NCBI RefSeq assembly: GCF_900187615.1
Contig: NZ_FYDO01000011.1
Span: 1 to 64,000, forward strand
DNA: 64,000 nucleotides
DNA from: Pseudomonas sp. Irchel s3f7
GTDB taxonomy: Bacteria; Pseudomonadota; Gammaproteobacteria; Pseudomonadales; Pseudomonadaceae
Direction of reading: 5' to 3'
A model generated the notes under the pieces. It saw nothing but the letters and a program-made list of their open reading frames with translations, ran no database searches and was not told the origin of the DNA. Made by a program: the position numbers and the translations under genes. This document shows positions 36,760 through 46,771 of this stretch, in pieces. Numbering within the stretch: position 1 is the stretch's first letter; every line of letters starts with the position of its first letter.

Positions 36760-36936
36760 GGGGTGACTCCTTTGGCAGAGATGTCAGTGGTATCGACCCT
36801 GCCCTAAGCCTTGGCAAATGACAAGATTGCTCGGGATTGAATGGCGACTTCTGTCGAGCGGCTGGCTGTTCCCCCTGAACTCTTTCACCACAGTGGGGAT
36901 AGCATCATTTTTTGATCCGGCGTGATTGCCACGCAA

Positions 36937-37833
36937 TCACGCTCGTTCAAGCCAGGCACGGGCAATTTCTTCGCGCGTGGCAAACCAGACACCGCCGTGT
37001 TGCTTGGCAAACTCGATAAATTGCTTGATCGCCCTTACCCGCCCGGGACGGCCCACCATACGTGGGTGCAGTCCAATCGACATCATGCGGGGTCCGTCAG
37101 CCGACTCCTCATAAAGGACCTCGAAGCTTTCTTTCATGTATTCGAAAAAGTCCGATGCCTGCGAAAGCCCCGGAGAATTCCAGTAGCGGAAATCGTTCAC
37201 GTCGGCGGTGTAAGGCACCACCAAGTGACGCTTACCTTCAACCTCGACAAAGTAGGGAACGTCGTCGTTGTAGGCATCGGAATCGTAGAGAAAACCGCCC
37301 TCTTCCGCGACCAGCCGTCGGGTGTTGACGCTGGCGCCATAGCGGCAATACCAGCCCACAGGGCGTTTGCCACAGGTGCGCTCGAACGATTCGATTGCCA
37401 GGCGCATGTGCTCACGCTCCTGTTCTTCGGTCAGGCGAAACACTTCCTCCCAGCGATATCCGTGGCTGCAAATTTCATGACCACCGGCTACCGCCGCACG
37501 GGCGACATCGGGGTTCTGCTCAAACGCCACTGCGCAGGCATGAAACGTCGCCCGAACCGATTGCTGGTCGAGAATATCCAGAATTCGCCAGATTCCGACG
37601 CGGGAACCGTACTCGTACATCGATTCCATTGCCAGATTGCGGGTGCCGTCGGGTATGGCGTAACTGCCCCATTCGGTCATCGACTCCTGGTCCGGGTCGC
37701 CCATGGCCAGCGAACGCTCGGAACCTTCTTCGTAGTTGATGACGAGGCTGACGGCCAAACGCGCACCATTTGGCCAAGTGCCTTGAGGGCGTTTTTTACC
37801 GTAACCGATCAAATCGCGGGCAGGTGAAACCAT
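36937..37833 (-). CDS. Polysaccharide deacetylase family protein (PuuE allantoinase-like)
   Basis: The 298-residue protein has a NodB-like fold with VSLVINYEEGSE (where many relatives have D-D), ATFHACAVAFEQNP, and HEICSHGYRWEE holding the metal His residues. It resembles the PuuE group of metal-independent allantoinases from Pseudomonas, which open the hydantoin ring of allantoin. No uricase or OHCU decarboxylase gene lies beside it, so another cyclic amide is possible. AGGAG lies upstream of the ATG. Confidence 0.8.
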   Translation of the reverse strand: MVSPARDLIGYGKKRPQGTWPNGARLAVSLVINYEEGSERSLAMGDPDQESMTEWGSYAIPDGTRNLAMESMYEYGSRVGIWRILDILDQQSVRATFHACAVAFEQNPDVARAAVAGGHEICSHGYRWEEVFRLTEEQEREHMRLAIESFERTCGKRPVGWYCRYGASVNTRRLVAEEGGFLYDSDAYNDDVPYFVEVEGKRHLVVPYTADVNDFRYWNSPGLSQASDFFEYMKESFEVLYEESADGPRMMSIGLHPRMVGRPGRVRAIKQFIEFAKQHGGVWFATREEIARAWLERA

Positions 37834-37885
37834 CGGAATGTACTCCTGAAATTCTGACTATTGGATCAAGGGTAAAAACAGGGGT

Positions 37886-38746
37886 TTAACAGTCGATATC
37901 GTTCAACCGGTCATGACTCAGGGAACCCCACTCCCGAAACGCCAGCCCCATGGCCAGGGTTTGGGCAATGCAGAACGAAGCTGTGAGAGAACGAAAGCCC
38001 AGCAATTCGGCGTCGTTGACCTCAATCACCGTATCGGCCATCTGCCCGATAGGACTCAGAACGCTGTCAGTGATCGCCACCAGCGTCACACCCGCCTCCC
38101 GTGCCTGGCGACAGGCTTCAACGGTGTCATGGGCGTACGGCGGGAAGCTTATAGCTATCAACAAATCATCATCGGCTATGGCACTGACCTGCTCCGGCAA
38201 CGTGCCGCCAGCACCGCTGATGTGCACGGTACGTTGACCAATGCGGCTCAATGCATAACTGAGGTACGCCGCCACCGGAAACGCGCGACGCATGCCGATC
38301 ACGAAGGTGGTACGAGCCACTTGCAGATGGGCGATCGCGGCTTCGATATTGGCCTGTTCGCCGCCTTCAGCCAGGTGTTCCAGAGAAACGATGTTGGCCT
38401 GGCTGAACTCCCGCAAAATCCCGCCGACGTCACTCGGGTCCTCCAGCAACGTCTCACCGCCATAGTGCCGAATACGTTCGCTGTGGGTGTCGGCAACCTG
38501 TTGCAGCGGTGCGCGAAACAATCGTTGCAAGTCCTTGAAACCTGAAAACCCAAGGGCCTGAGCCAGCCGAATATAAGCGGAAGGCGCGATGCTTGAACGC
38601 TTACCCAGTTCGGCCACCGTATTGAGTGCAACCTCATGCGGGTTGTCGATCAGGAATCGTGCAGCATCGCGCAGGCGACCTGTCAGTTGTTCGTGCTGGG
38701 CCGCAATACTGTCACGCAGCTCTGCAAGGGTTTCAGGTAAGGCCAT
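37886..38746 (-). CDS. MurR/RpiR family transcriptional regulator
   Basis: The 286-residue protein has the RpiR N-terminal HTH (about residues 1-80; LNTVAELGKRSSIAPSAYIR) and a C-terminal SIS domain (about 125-260; TFVIGMRRAFPVAAYLSYAL and DDLLIAISFPPY) that binds phosphosugars or related ligands. The ATG at 38746 is preferred over a TTG two codons upstream. It sits between the two halves of the catabolic cluster and is its likely regulator. Confidence 0.85.
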   Translation of the reverse strand: MALPETLAELRDSIAAQHEQLTGRLRDAARFLIDNPHEVALNTVAELGKRSSIAPSAYIRLAQALGFSGFKDLQRLFRAPLQQVADTHSERIRHYGGETLLEDPSDVGGILREFSQANIVSLEHLAEGGEQANIEAAIAHLQVARTTFVIGMRRAFPVAAYLSYALSRIGQRTVHISGAGGTLPEQVSAIADDDLLIAISFPPYAHDTVEACRQAREAGVTLVAITDSVLSPIGQMADTVIEVNDAELLGFRSLTASFCIAQTLAMGLAFREWGSLSHDRLNDIDC

Positions 38747-38782
38747 GATCAAGGCTCGTCAAAATGGAAGTGTGTACGCCGG

Positions 38783-40018
38783 TCAACGCAACGCATTGAT
38801 GGTTTGATCCAGCGCCGTGATGAGGCGGTCGACTTCTTCCAGCGTGTTGTAATGCGCCAACGACACCCGCACTACCCCACCAAACTGGGCAAGCCCAAGG
38901 GCTTCGATAAGGCGCCGCGCATAGAAGTCACCAAAACGAATGCCGATCCGGTGCTCATCGACCCTGCGCACAACAAACTCCGAGCGAATGCCTTCAACCA
39001 CGAAACTGATGGTTGGCACTCGATTGGGGGTATGCGCTTTGCCAATGATCCGAACACCCTCGCGCTGGCGCAAAAACGCCAGTAGACGCTCGGCGAGCAA
39101 ATCTTCCTGCACCTCGAAGGCATCGAACGCAGCCTGCATGCACTGGCGCTCGCTGCCTTGTGCTCCAAGCCGGGTGCCGATGTCGAGCAAGTAGTCGGTA
39201 ATGCCAATGCAGCCGAATGACAACTCGTAGTTGACGTTGCCCGGCTGCAATTTGTAAGGCACAACGTCCTGGCCGATGAAAAAGTGATTGAGGCTCGGCA
39301 ACTCCAGCAACAAATTACGGCGCCCCCAGAGCACGGCAAAGTGCGGGCCGAACGTTTTATAGAAGCTATAGACGTAGAAATCGGCGTCGCTGGCCTGAAC
39401 ATCGACCAGACGGTGTGGCGCATAAGCGACGGCGTCCACGCACAGCTTGGCGCCCACCGCATGGACACGCCGCGCAACCTCGGCGACGGGATTGACCGAG
39501 CCGAGAATGTTCGAGGTGTGGGTCATCGCAACATAGCGGGTTTTGTCATTGAGCAAGACCTGCAGGTCATCGAGCTCCAGCTCACAACTGTCGAGATTGA
39601 CCTGCCACACGCGCAAGGTCGCACCACGGCTTTCGCACAGTTTGACCCATGGGCCGATGTTGGCCTCGTGATCGCAATTGGTGACGATAATTTCATCACC
39701 CGGAACGATTGACGGGGCGATGGCGCGACACAAAATTTGCAACAAGTGGGTGGTCGAGCCGCCCATGATCACTTCTTCGGGATGTTCAGCATTGATCAAC
39801 TGCATGACCGAGTGGCGCGCCTGCATCACTCGCTCGCCAGCGACAACGGAAGGCTGGTAAGAAGCGCCCAGTTGCACACTGTTGTTCAGCAGGTAATCAC
39901 AGACCCGCCCAGCCACGGTGCCCAGTACCATCGAACCACCGGCGTTATCCATGTAGACATAACCATCGGCCAGTGCTGGAAATTGCTTGCGAACATAATC
40001 GATATCGAGAGGATTCAC
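38783..40018 (-). CDS. Cysteine desulfurase-like class V aminotransferase
   Basis: The 411-residue PLP enzyme has YMDNAGGSMV at the N-terminus, MGGSTTHLLQIL for phosphate binding and YSFYKTFGPHFAVLWG with the PLP Lys. It belongs to the SufS/CsdA/isopenicillin N epimerase-like group. No suf or isc genes are near, so a lyase or racemase role on the transported amino acid is more likely. The GTG at 40018 has GGAG 8 nt upstream. The TTG of the longer frame (40042) lacks one. Confidence 0.82.
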   Translation of the reverse strand: MNPLDIDYVRKQFPALADGYVYMDNAGGSMVLGTVAGRVCDYLLNNSVQLGASYQPSVVAGERVMQARHSVMQLINAEHPEEVIMGGSTTHLLQILCRAIAPSIVPGDEIIVTNCDHEANIGPWVKLCESRGATLRVWQVNLDSCELELDDLQVLLNDKTRYVAMTHTSNILGSVNPVAEVARRVHAVGAKLCVDAVAYAPHRLVDVQASDADFYVYSFYKTFGPHFAVLWGRRNLLLELPSLNHFFIGQDVVPYKLQPGNVNYELSFGCIGITDYLLDIGTRLGAQGSERQCMQAAFDAFEVQEDLLAERLLAFLRQREGVRIIGKAHTPNRVPTISFVVEGIRSEFVVRRVDEHRIGIRFGDFYARRLIEALGLAQFGGVVRVSLAHYNTLEEVDRLITALDQTINALR

Positions 40019-40038
40019 TCTACTTTCTCCAGCCTGAG

Positions 40039-40773
40039 TCAATGGTGCAAGATGGCCTGAAGGAACGCTTGTGTGCGAGGTTCCTTAGGTGCGGTAAAAA
40101 ACGGTTCCGGGATGTTCTGCTCAACAATGCGTCCACTTTCCATGAAGATCACCCGGTCGGCGACCCGACGGGCAAAGCCCATTTCGTGAGTGACCACGAC
40201 CATCGTGACGCCGGAGCGAGCAAGGTTCTGCATGACATCGAGGACCTCGCCAACCATTTCCGGGTCCAGTGCCGACGTCGGTTCGTCGAATAGAATTGCG
40301 CGAGGTTCCATGGCCATGGTGCGGGCAATAGCAACACGCTGCTGTTGGCCGCCAGACAATTGGCTCGGGTATTTGTGCGCGTGATCGCCCATACCGACCT
40401 TCACCAATAGCTCCTTGGCCCTGGCGTGCGCGTCACGCCGACTCAACCCGCGAACACGGATCGGCGCCAGCGACACATTGTCGAGCACAGTGAGGTGCGG
40501 ATAGAGGTTGAAACTCTGAAACACCATGCCCACTTCACTACGGATGGCGCTCAGTCGCGGACCGTTTTCAACCCGCTCACCCCCTACACGAATATCGCCT
40601 TGTTGGTAGTCTTCAAGCAGATTGATGCAGCGAATCAAGGTCGATTTTCCCGAACCTGACGGGCCAAGAATGACCACCACTTCACCCTCTTCAACCTGCA
40701 GGTTGATATCGCTTAACGCCTTGAAGTTGCCGTAGTACTTGTCGAGTTTTTCAATGTCGATCAACGTGCTCAT
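40039..40773 (-). CDS. Polar amino-acid ABC transporter ATP-binding protein
   Basis: The 244-residue ATPase has Walker [23 protein letters not shown], Walker [14 protein letters not shown] and [13 protein letters not shown], the pattern of the GlnQ/GltL branch. GGAGG precedes the ATG, and the gene overlaps the permease gene by 4 bp. It energises uptake of an amino acid or amine-like compound, probably the substrate of the adjacent enzymes. Confidence 0.9.
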   Translation of the reverse strand: MSTLIDIEKLDKYYGNFKALSDINLQVEEGEVVVILGPSGSGKSTLIRCINLLEDYQQGDIRVGGERVENGPRLSAIRSEVGMVFQSFNLYPHLTVLDNVSLAPIRVRGLSRRDAHARAKELLVKVGMGDHAHKYPSQLSGGQQQRVAIARTMAMEPRAILFDEPTSALDPEMVGEVLDVMQNLARSGVTMVVVTHEMGFARRVADRVIFMESGRIVEQNIPEPFFTAPKEPRTQAFLQAILHH

Positions 40774-41447
40774 GCAGTTTTTCCTCCAGAGGCATTACGC
40801 CGCTCAACCCAGCTGACCATCTGCACCAACGGCAACAGCAGCAACAGGTACAGCAAGGCAGCCCCTACCAGCGGTGTCGGGTTGGCCGCCAGTGCCTGAG
40901 CCTGGGTGGCCTGCTTTAGCAAGTCAGGCATCGCAACCACCGAGGCAAGCGCGGTGTCTTTCATGACGTTGATGCAATTGCTGGTCATGGGCGGCATTAC
41001 GATGCGAATGGCCTGCGGCAAAACGACGTCGCGCATGGTGTTGAAAAAGCTCATGCCCTGAGAAGCCGATGCTTCGAACTGGCCACGGGGAATGGCTTCG
41101 ATGCCCGAACGAAAAATCTCCGCACTGTAGGCGCATGAGACCAAAGAGAGTGCACTGGCAGCAGCAGCAAAAGACGACAGTCGAATGCCGACAAAAGGCA
41201 GCGCGTAATAGATCAGCACCAGCAAAACCAGCAACGGAATGGAGCGCATGATATCGATGTAGATGCGCGCAAGTGCTCGAACAGGTGCGTAGGAGTACAA
41301 CCGCAGCAACGCCAGCAAAAGCCCGCCCACCAAGCCCAGGGCAATACTCACCACCCCCAGCACAATGGTCACGCCCAGACCGCGCATCATCAGCGGAAGC
41401 GACTCGACGAGTACGTTCCAGTTAAAAAATGTCTGCAAAAGATCCAT
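40770..41447 (-). CDS. Polar amino-acid ABC transporter permease
   Basis: The 225-residue protein has about five transmembrane segments and the HisM/GlnP-type permease motif [27 protein letters not shown]. Only one permease gene is present, so the channel is probably a homodimer. GAGG lies before the ATG. It is the middle gene of the binding protein-permease-ATPase operon. Confidence 0.88.
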   Translation of the reverse strand: MDLLQTFFNWNVLVESLPLMMRGLGVTIVLGVVSIALGLVGGLLLALLRLYSYAPVRALARIYIDIMRSIPLLVLLVLIYYALPFVGIRLSSFAAAASALSLVSCAYSAEIFRSGIEAIPRGQFEASASQGMSFFNTMRDVVLPQAIRIVMPPMTSNCINVMKDTALASVVAMPDLLKQATQAQALAANPTPLVGAALLYLLLLLPLVQMVSWVERRNASGGKTA

Positions 41448-41511
41448 GGGATACCTCGGTCATTACAAGTGGCGAACAGGTGTCGCCACTTACATGCAGC
41501 ATCGGCAGGGC

Positions 41512-42288
41512 TTACTTGAGGACCGCGGTCACTTTCATGGTGCTCGAATCCTTATCGGCTTCGGTGCCAAACCACTGTTTGTGGATCTTTCCAAGTGTGC
41601 CGTCTTCTTTCATCTTGCTGATGATGTCGTTGACCTGATCAGTCATTGCCCAGCCTTTGGCGTGCATCAGCGAGTAACGTTCACCGGTGGGAATACGCGC
41701 GACGATGGTGTATTGCGGCTTGTCCTTGATGTAGTAGAGCAGCGCCGGAATATCGCTGAGGTAGCCATCGATGCGCCCGGACGCCAGGTCAAGCATCGCT
41801 GGCGAAAGCCCTTCGTATCGCGAGACATCGGCGAACTTGTATTCGTCCTTGTGTTGGCCGATCCACATGTCGCCGGTCGAGCCGGTATCGACGCCAACCA
41901 CTTTGCCGTTCATGTCGGTCAGGCTCTTGACCTTGGACGTGGTCAGTGCGGTGAGGGACTGATCACTGTCAAAGTAAGGCTGTGCGAAGGCAACCGATTC
42001 CAGGCGTTTCGGGGTGATGGTGATGGATGAGATAGCGATGTCAACACGCTTCGATTGCACGGCACTGAACAGGCCGTTGAAGGGAATATTGACGAACTCG
42101 ACGCTTTTTCCGGCTCGTTTGGCGACCTCTTTTACGACATCAACTTCGAAGCCGACAAACTCACCTTTGGAATCCTGAAATTCCCAAGGCACGTTGCCCA
42201 CGTTAGCACCTACGGTCCAGTCCGCGGCCCAGGCTGGCAGTGCAACTGCGGCGGTCATGAACAATCCCAACATCACTTTCGCTTTCAT
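41512..42288 (-). CDS. Periplasmic amino-acid-binding protein (SBP family 3)
   Basis: The 258-residue protein has a Sec signal peptide (MKAKVMLGLFMTAAVALPAWA) and the family 3 fold: VPWEFQDSKGEFVGFEVDVVKEVAKR, a ligand-binding DIAISSITITPKR and YKFADVSRYEG. It captures the solute for the adjacent permease and ATPase. It is the first gene of the transporter operon. Confidence 0.9.
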   Translation of the reverse strand: MKAKVMLGLFMTAAVALPAWAADWTVGANVGNVPWEFQDSKGEFVGFEVDVVKEVAKRAGKSVEFVNIPFNGLFSAVQSKRVDIAISSITITPKRLESVAFAQPYFDSDQSLTALTTSKVKSLTDMNGKVVGVDTGSTGDMWIGQHKDEYKFADVSRYEGLSPAMLDLASGRIDGYLSDIPALLYYIKDKPQYTIVARIPTGERYSLMHAKGWAMTDQVNDIISKMKEDGTLGKIHKQWFGTEADKDSSTMKVTAVLK

Positions 42289-42505
42289 GTTTGCTCCCGA
42301 TTGTTTGTTTTTTAGGTGCTAACAGCGGTTGATCTCGTACAACTAGGGACGAGAGTAAATCACTGGAGTATTTATTTCAATGCCTTTTATCTGTGGATTT
42401 TTTACTCCAAAATCGTCTTCAGCTTTCCTTAAACGTCACGTCCAAAAGGCTAGTTACGGTCAGAACCCTCGTAAATCATTGCGATACGGCTGTCGCGCTG
42501 GGTCT

Positions 42506-42600
42506 GCTTCCAGGGTTTAGCGTCGCGGAGCGAGTGAGGGAAAACGCCCTAACGGCCCGAAAACAAGGCGTCAGGCAAGACCATCTGACATGCGAAAAAA
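42506..42600. repeat. Dispersed ~95-bp repeat, copy 1
   Basis: From GCTTCCAGGGTTTAGCG to CATCTGACATGCGAAAAA this segment matches 54333-54425, with conserved blocks at both ends and in the middle (GCGGAG, AAAACGCCCTAA, CCCG-AAAC) and scattered changes between. It lies in the 353-bp gap between the amino-acid transporter and PPK2 genes. The rest of the gap shows nothing recognisable. Confidence 0.7.
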
Positions 42601-42641
42601 TGCTGCTCTCCAATCGAAGGGCGCCTCGCTCCAGCCTCTCT

Positions 42642-43559
42642 TTAATAGACTTGAGGAACGATGAGTTCCGGTGGCGTCGGACTGCGGGAGTAATCCTCCT
42701 GTCTTACGCGTTGCGGTAGTTCGATCACCGGTAACTCTACTTCTTCATAGGGCATCTGCCCGAGCAGGTGGTGGATGCAGTTAAGTCTTGCTTTCTTCTT
42801 ATCATCGGCTTGCACCACCCACCATGGCGCTTCGGCGATGTGGGTGCGTTCCAGCATTACTTCCTTGGCCTTGGTATAGGCTTCCCAGCGCCGACGGGAC
42901 TCCAGATCCATTGGGCTGAGTTTCCACTGCTTGAGCGGGTCGTGAATGCGACTGAGAAAGCGCAGGTGCTGTTCCTGGTCGGAAATGGAGAACCAATATT
43001 TGATTAGCTGAATGCCGGAGCGTGCAAGCATTCTTTCGAACTCTGGCACAGTGCGGAAGAACTCTTCGTACTGATCGGCGTTGCAAAAACCCATCACCTG
43101 TTCGACGCCTGCGCGATTGTACCAACTACGGTCGAAGAGCACGATCTCACCCGCTGCCGGCAGGTGTGAGACGTAGCGCTGGAAGTACCACTGAGTACGT
43201 TCGCGGTCATTGGGTGCAGGCAACGCGGCAACTCGACACACGCGAGGATTGAGCCGTTGGGTAATGCGCTTGATGACACCACCTTTGCCCGCGGCATCAC
43301 GACCTTCGAACAGAATGACTACTTTGTGGCCTGTCTTTACCACCCAGCTTTGCAGCTTCACCAATTCGCCTTGCAGGCGGAATAGTTCGCTGAAATAAAC
43401 TCTTCGAGCTTCCTTCTCACTTCCTTCCTCTACCTGCTCATCGAACAGAGCATTCAGGTCAGTGCCGTCTTCGGATAATTCCAGTTCCAGCTCTTCGTCA
43501 CTGTGATCAAGCAGCTCGCGGCGGATGCGCTGTATCAGTGTGTCTTCGGTTGATAGCAT
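42642..43559 (-). CDS. ppk2: Polyphosphate kinase 2 (PPK2)
   Basis: The 305-residue protein is a one-domain PPK2, which moves phosphate between polyphosphate and nucleotides. It has Walker A VILFEGRDAAGKGG, Walker B VLFDRSWYNRAGVEQVMGF and the lid region RWEAYTKAKEVML. The gene faces away from pstS, so polyphosphate turnover and phosphate uptake genes share one regulatory region. Confidence 0.92.
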   Translation of the reverse strand: MLSTEDTLIQRIRRELLDHSDEELELELSEDGTDLNALFDEQVEEGSEKEARRVYFSELFRLQGELVKLQSWVVKTGHKVVILFEGRDAAGKGGVIKRITQRLNPRVCRVAALPAPNDRERTQWYFQRYVSHLPAAGEIVLFDRSWYNRAGVEQVMGFCNADQYEEFFRTVPEFERMLARSGIQLIKYWFSISDQEQHLRFLSRIHDPLKQWKLSPMDLESRRRWEAYTKAKEVMLERTHIAEAPWWVVQADDKKKARLNCIHHLLGQMPYEEVELPVIELPQRVRQEDYSRSPTPPELIVPQVY

Positions 43560-43716
43560 AGGAGCAACTCGCGTCGGGAAGGGCCTGACTCAGTGTTAGT
43601 CGTACTTGGTTACGAAGTAATTACAAAAACTTTTGCTTCAAAGCAGGCCCGTATCAAGGGCGGCTACGGGTGCAAGGCGATATCGAGCTGGCAGACAAGT
43701 CAATCAGCGAGATCTT

Positions 43717-43734
43717 GTGCCATCGGACTTTCAT
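43717..43734 (+). promoter_or_regulatory. Putative Pho box upstream of pstS
   Basis: GTGCCAT, four bases and CTTTCAT match the PhoB box layout (two CTGTCAT half-sites 4 bp apart) at 5 and 6 of 7 positions. It is about 60 bp before the pstS start, with a weak -10 (TAACAAGAT) about 8 bp further on. The position fits activation by PhoB under phosphate limitation. Confidence 0.55.
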
Positions 43735-43793
43735 AAAGGCGTAACAAGATTGTTGCAGAGTTTCGGAGCCCGCTATCACAAGGAGTTCCTTCG

Positions 43794-44825
43794 ATGAAAA
43801 ATTTGATGAAGTCTGTTGCGCTCGCCATTACGGTTTCTCTTTGTGCAACCTCAGTGTCTTTCGCTGCTGAAAGCGTTCGACTGACAGGTTCCGGCGCCAG
43901 TTTTCCGGCTCCGATTTACCTCACTTGGTTCAAGGATTTCAGCAAGAAAACCGCTGGCGTCACCGTGGATTATCAATCCAAGGGCAGCGGTGCAGGTGTG
44001 CAGGACTTTTTGAACAAAACGGTCGATTTCGCCGCCAGCGACTCGGCGATGAAAGACGAGGACATCGCCAAGGTTGCCGAAGGCGCGCAGTTGCTGCCGA
44101 TGACAGCGGGTGAAATCGTCCTGGCCTATAACCTGCCAGGCAGTCCTAAAGGGCTGAAATTGCCACGCGATGTTTACTCCAACATCTTCCTGGGCAAGAT
44201 CACCCAATGGAATGACCCGCAGATCGTCGCGGCCAACCCGGAGCTGAAACTGCCTGCTACACCGATCACCGTTGTCGTGCGTGCAGATTCCAGCGGCACC
44301 ACCGCGGTATTCACCAAGCACTTGGCGGCAATCAACCCGGCGTTCAAGCAGGAGTTAGGTGAAGGCAACACCGTCAACTGGCCAGCCAGCGACAAATTCA
44401 TCAAATCGCCTAAAAACGATGGCGTGACCGCTACCGTACGTCAGACCCCGGGCGCCATTGGCTACATCGAGTACGGCTTCGCCAAGTTGGCCAAGGTCGA
44501 CTTTGCCCAATTGCAGAACAAGGCCGGTCACTACGTTGTGCCGAATGCCGAGAGCGGTGCCGAAGCTCTGGCTGCGGTGAAGATGCCTGAAAGCCTGGTG
44601 GCCTGGCTGCCTGATCCGGATGGCGCCAAGTCCTACCCGATCACTTCCTACACCTGGATGATCTTCCGCAAGCAGAACGAAAGCCCGGCCAAGGCCAAAG
44701 CCATGCGTGAAATGGTTGAGTACAGCCTGACTGAAGGTCAGAAAATCGCCGATTCGATGGGCTACATCCCCCTGCCGCAATCGGTCGTCGATCAGGTTCG
44801 CAAAGCTTCCGCCAACATCCAGTGA
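43794..44825 (+). CDS. pstS: Phosphate ABC transporter substrate-binding protein PstS
   Basis: The 343-residue protein has a Sec signal peptide (MKNLMKSVALAITVSLCATSVSFAAE) and the PstS core: VRLTGSGASFPAPIYLTWF, DFAASDSAMKDEDIAK and VVVRADSSGTTAVFTKHL, which bind phosphate through Ser, Arg, Asp and Thr. AAGGAG lies before the ATG. A stem-loop separates it from pstC. Confidence 0.95.
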   Translation: MKNLMKSVALAITVSLCATSVSFAAESVRLTGSGASFPAPIYLTWFKDFSKKTAGVTVDYQSKGSGAGVQDFLNKTVDFAASDSAMKDEDIAKVAEGAQLLPMTAGEIVLAYNLPGSPKGLKLPRDVYSNIFLGKITQWNDPQIVAANPELKLPATPITVVVRADSSGTTAVFTKHLAAINPAFKQELGEGNTVNWPASDKFIKSPKNDGVTATVRQTPGAIGYIEYGFAKLAKVDFAQLQNKAGHYVVPNAESGAEALAAVKMPESLVAWLPDPDGAKSYPITSYTWMIFRKQNESPAKAKAMREMVEYSLTEGQKIADSMGYIPLPQSVVDQVRKASANIQ

Positions 44826-44837
44826 CGCTCGCGAGAC

Positions 44838-44869
44838 CTCTCGGCGTGTGCTTCCAGCCTCGCCGAGAG
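44838..44869 (+). other. Intercistronic stem-loop between pstS and pstC
   Basis: CTCTCGGCG and CGCCGAGAG form a perfect 9-bp stem around a 14-nt loop, 13 nt after the pstS stop. The T-run is poor, so it more likely attenuates read-through or protects pstS mRNA, giving excess binding protein. Confidence 0.55.
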
Positions 44870-44895
44870 CGTTCTCCCCTACGCCGGAATAGCCC

Positions 44896-45861
44896 ATGAA
44901 CAAGCCATTTGTCGTACCGGTCAATCCGGATTCCGCCTGCCGTCCACCGTCTGCAAAGGATTTTCTGGTTGATCGCACCTTCCGCGCACTGGCGCGCATC
45001 GGTGTGGTTCTCGTTCTGGCGCTGGTCTTTGCCTTGGTGTTCGAGGTGGGACGCAAAGCACTTCCAGGCATGGAGAAACACGGTTTTGACGTCCTTTTGG
45101 GAACCGTGTGGGACGTGAACCAGGGCAAGTACGGCATCCTGCCGGCCATTTGGGGCACGCTCTACAGCGCCTTCATCGCCTTGATGATCGCAGGCTTTTT
45201 CGGCGTCAGCATGGCGATTTTCCTGACCCAGGATTTCCTGCCCGCGAAACTGGCGGCCGTTTTTCGCACCATTGTCGAATTGCTCGCGGCCATTCCCAGC
45301 GTCGTTTATGGCCTGTGGGGCATCTACGTGGTGATCCCGGCCATTCGTCCCCTCACGGATTGGCTGAACAGTGAACTTGGCTGGATCCCCTTTTTCGGCA
45401 CGACCTTGAGTGGCCCGGGGCTGTTACCTGCCGCGCTGGTGCTTGCCATCATGATTCTGCCGACCATTGCCGCTGTTTCGCAGGATGCCCTCACCGGCGT
45501 TCCGATGAAAACCAAGCAGGCGGCCTATGGCATGGGAACCACCCACTGGGAAGCGATTCTCAAGGTCATGGTGCCCTCCGCTGCCACCGGCATTTTTGGC
45601 TCGCTGGTGCTGGGTCTGGGTCGGGCCTTGGGTGAAACGATGGCCCTGGCCATGTTGGTAGGCAACTCGAACAACATTTCCCTTTCTCTGTTTGCACCCG
45701 CCAACACGCTCGCGGCCTTGTTGGCGCTGAACTTCCCCGAGGCGGGACCGACCGAGATCGAGGTGTTGATGTATGCAGCACTGGTCCTGATGCTGATCAC
45801 CCTGATCGTGAACGTCATCGGCTCCATGATCATGGTCTATGCCCAGCGTGGTACTAAATGA
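44896..45861 (+). CDS. pstC: Phosphate ABC transporter permease PstC
   Basis: The 321-residue membrane protein has six predicted helices and the permease motif KQAAYGMGTTHWEAILKVM, plus ELLAAIPSVVYGLWGI typical of PstC. With PstA it forms the phosphate channel. Its stop overlaps the pstA start (ATGATG), so translation is coupled. Confidence 0.93.
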   Translation: MNKPFVVPVNPDSACRPPSAKDFLVDRTFRALARIGVVLVLALVFALVFEVGRKALPGMEKHGFDVLLGTVWDVNQGKYGILPAIWGTLYSAFIALMIAGFFGVSMAIFLTQDFLPAKLAAVFRTIVELLAAIPSVVYGLWGIYVVIPAIRPLTDWLNSELGWIPFFGTTLSGPGLLPAALVLAIMILPTIAAVSQDALTGVPMKTKQAAYGMGTTHWEAILKVMVPSAATGIFGSLVLGLGRALGETMALAMLVGNSNNISLSLFAPANTLAALLALNFPEAGPTEIEVLMYAALVLMLITLIVNVIGSMIMVYAQRGTK

Positions 45862-46754
45862 TGACTGACATCACTTCTTCGACAGCCGCTTTGCCCAGTC
45901 TGCAGCGCAAGTTTGAAGGACGCGCCCTGCGCAGCCTGGTGTTAACTACGCTGGTCTGGGCTGGCGCCCTGCTGGCCAGCGTGCCCCTGATTTCCGTGCT
46001 CTACATGCTGATCACACGTGGTGGTGCCCGCCTCAGCGTAGAGGTGTTCACCGAACTGCCGCCGACCGGCTTCGAGACGGGTGGCGGCTTCGGCAACGCG
46101 ATGGCAGGCACCTTCGTTATGGTCGGTATCGCCGCTGCCATCGCGGTTCCGGTCGGCATCATGGCGGCCATCTTTCTGGCTGAGCTTGGGCCGGACAGCA
46201 AGCTGGCCAACGCCGCGCGCTTTGCCGCCAAGATGCTCACCGGATTGCCTTCGATTTTGGCGGGGGTTTTTGCCTACGCCCTGGTGGTGATGACCACGGG
46301 CACCTACTCGGCACCGGCAGGTGGCGTGGCGCTGGCAGTATTGATGCTGCCCATCGTTGTGCTGACGGCTGAAGAATCGATGAGGATGGTGCCCAAGATC
46401 ATGAAGGATGCTGCCTACGGTATGGGCTGCACCCGATCGCAGGTGATCTGGAAAATCGTACTGCCTACCGGCCTGCCAGCGATCCTGACCGGCGTGATGC
46501 TGGCGGTGGCCCGTGCAGCCGGCGAAACCGCGCCGCTGTTGTTTACCGCCCTGTTCAGCAATTACTGGATCTACCACGACGGCAGCCTGGCGGTGATGAA
46601 TCCGACCGCATCGCTCGCCGTACTGATCTACAACTTCTCCGGCATGCCGTTCGACAATCAGCTTGAGCTCGCATGGGCGGCCTCGCTGGTGTTGGTGATG
46701 ATCGTGCTGATCGTGAATATCGTCAGCCGAATCTTCGGCAAGCCAAAGTTTTAA
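45858..46754 (+). CDS. pstA: Phosphate ABC transporter permease PstA
   Basis: The 298-residue protein has six transmembrane helices, the PstA-type segment [20 protein letters not shown] and the EAA-like loop [20 protein letters not shown]. It is the partner of PstC. It is followed 17 bp later by pstB. Confidence 0.93.
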   Translation: MMTDITSSTAALPSLQRKFEGRALRSLVLTTLVWAGALLASVPLISVLYMLITRGGARLSVEVFTELPPTGFETGGGFGNAMAGTFVMVGIAAAIAVPVGIMAAIFLAELGPDSKLANAARFAAKMLTGLPSILAGVFAYALVVMTTGTYSAPAGGVALAVLMLPIVVLTAEESMRMVPKIMKDAAYGMGCTRSQVIWKIVLPTGLPAILTGVMLAVARAAGETAPLLFTALFSNYWIYHDGSLAVMNPTASLAVLIYNFSGMPFDNQLELAWAASLVLVMIVLIVNIVSRIFGKPKF

Positions 46755-46771
46755 GAATGGGAGCACATAGT

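Noticed and set aside
36920-36942. Perfect 9-bp hairpin at the end of the PuuE-like gene as a terminator
   Set aside because: The transcribed strand is followed by A residues, not T, and the stem overlaps the stop codon region. It is at best an mRNA-stabilising hairpin.
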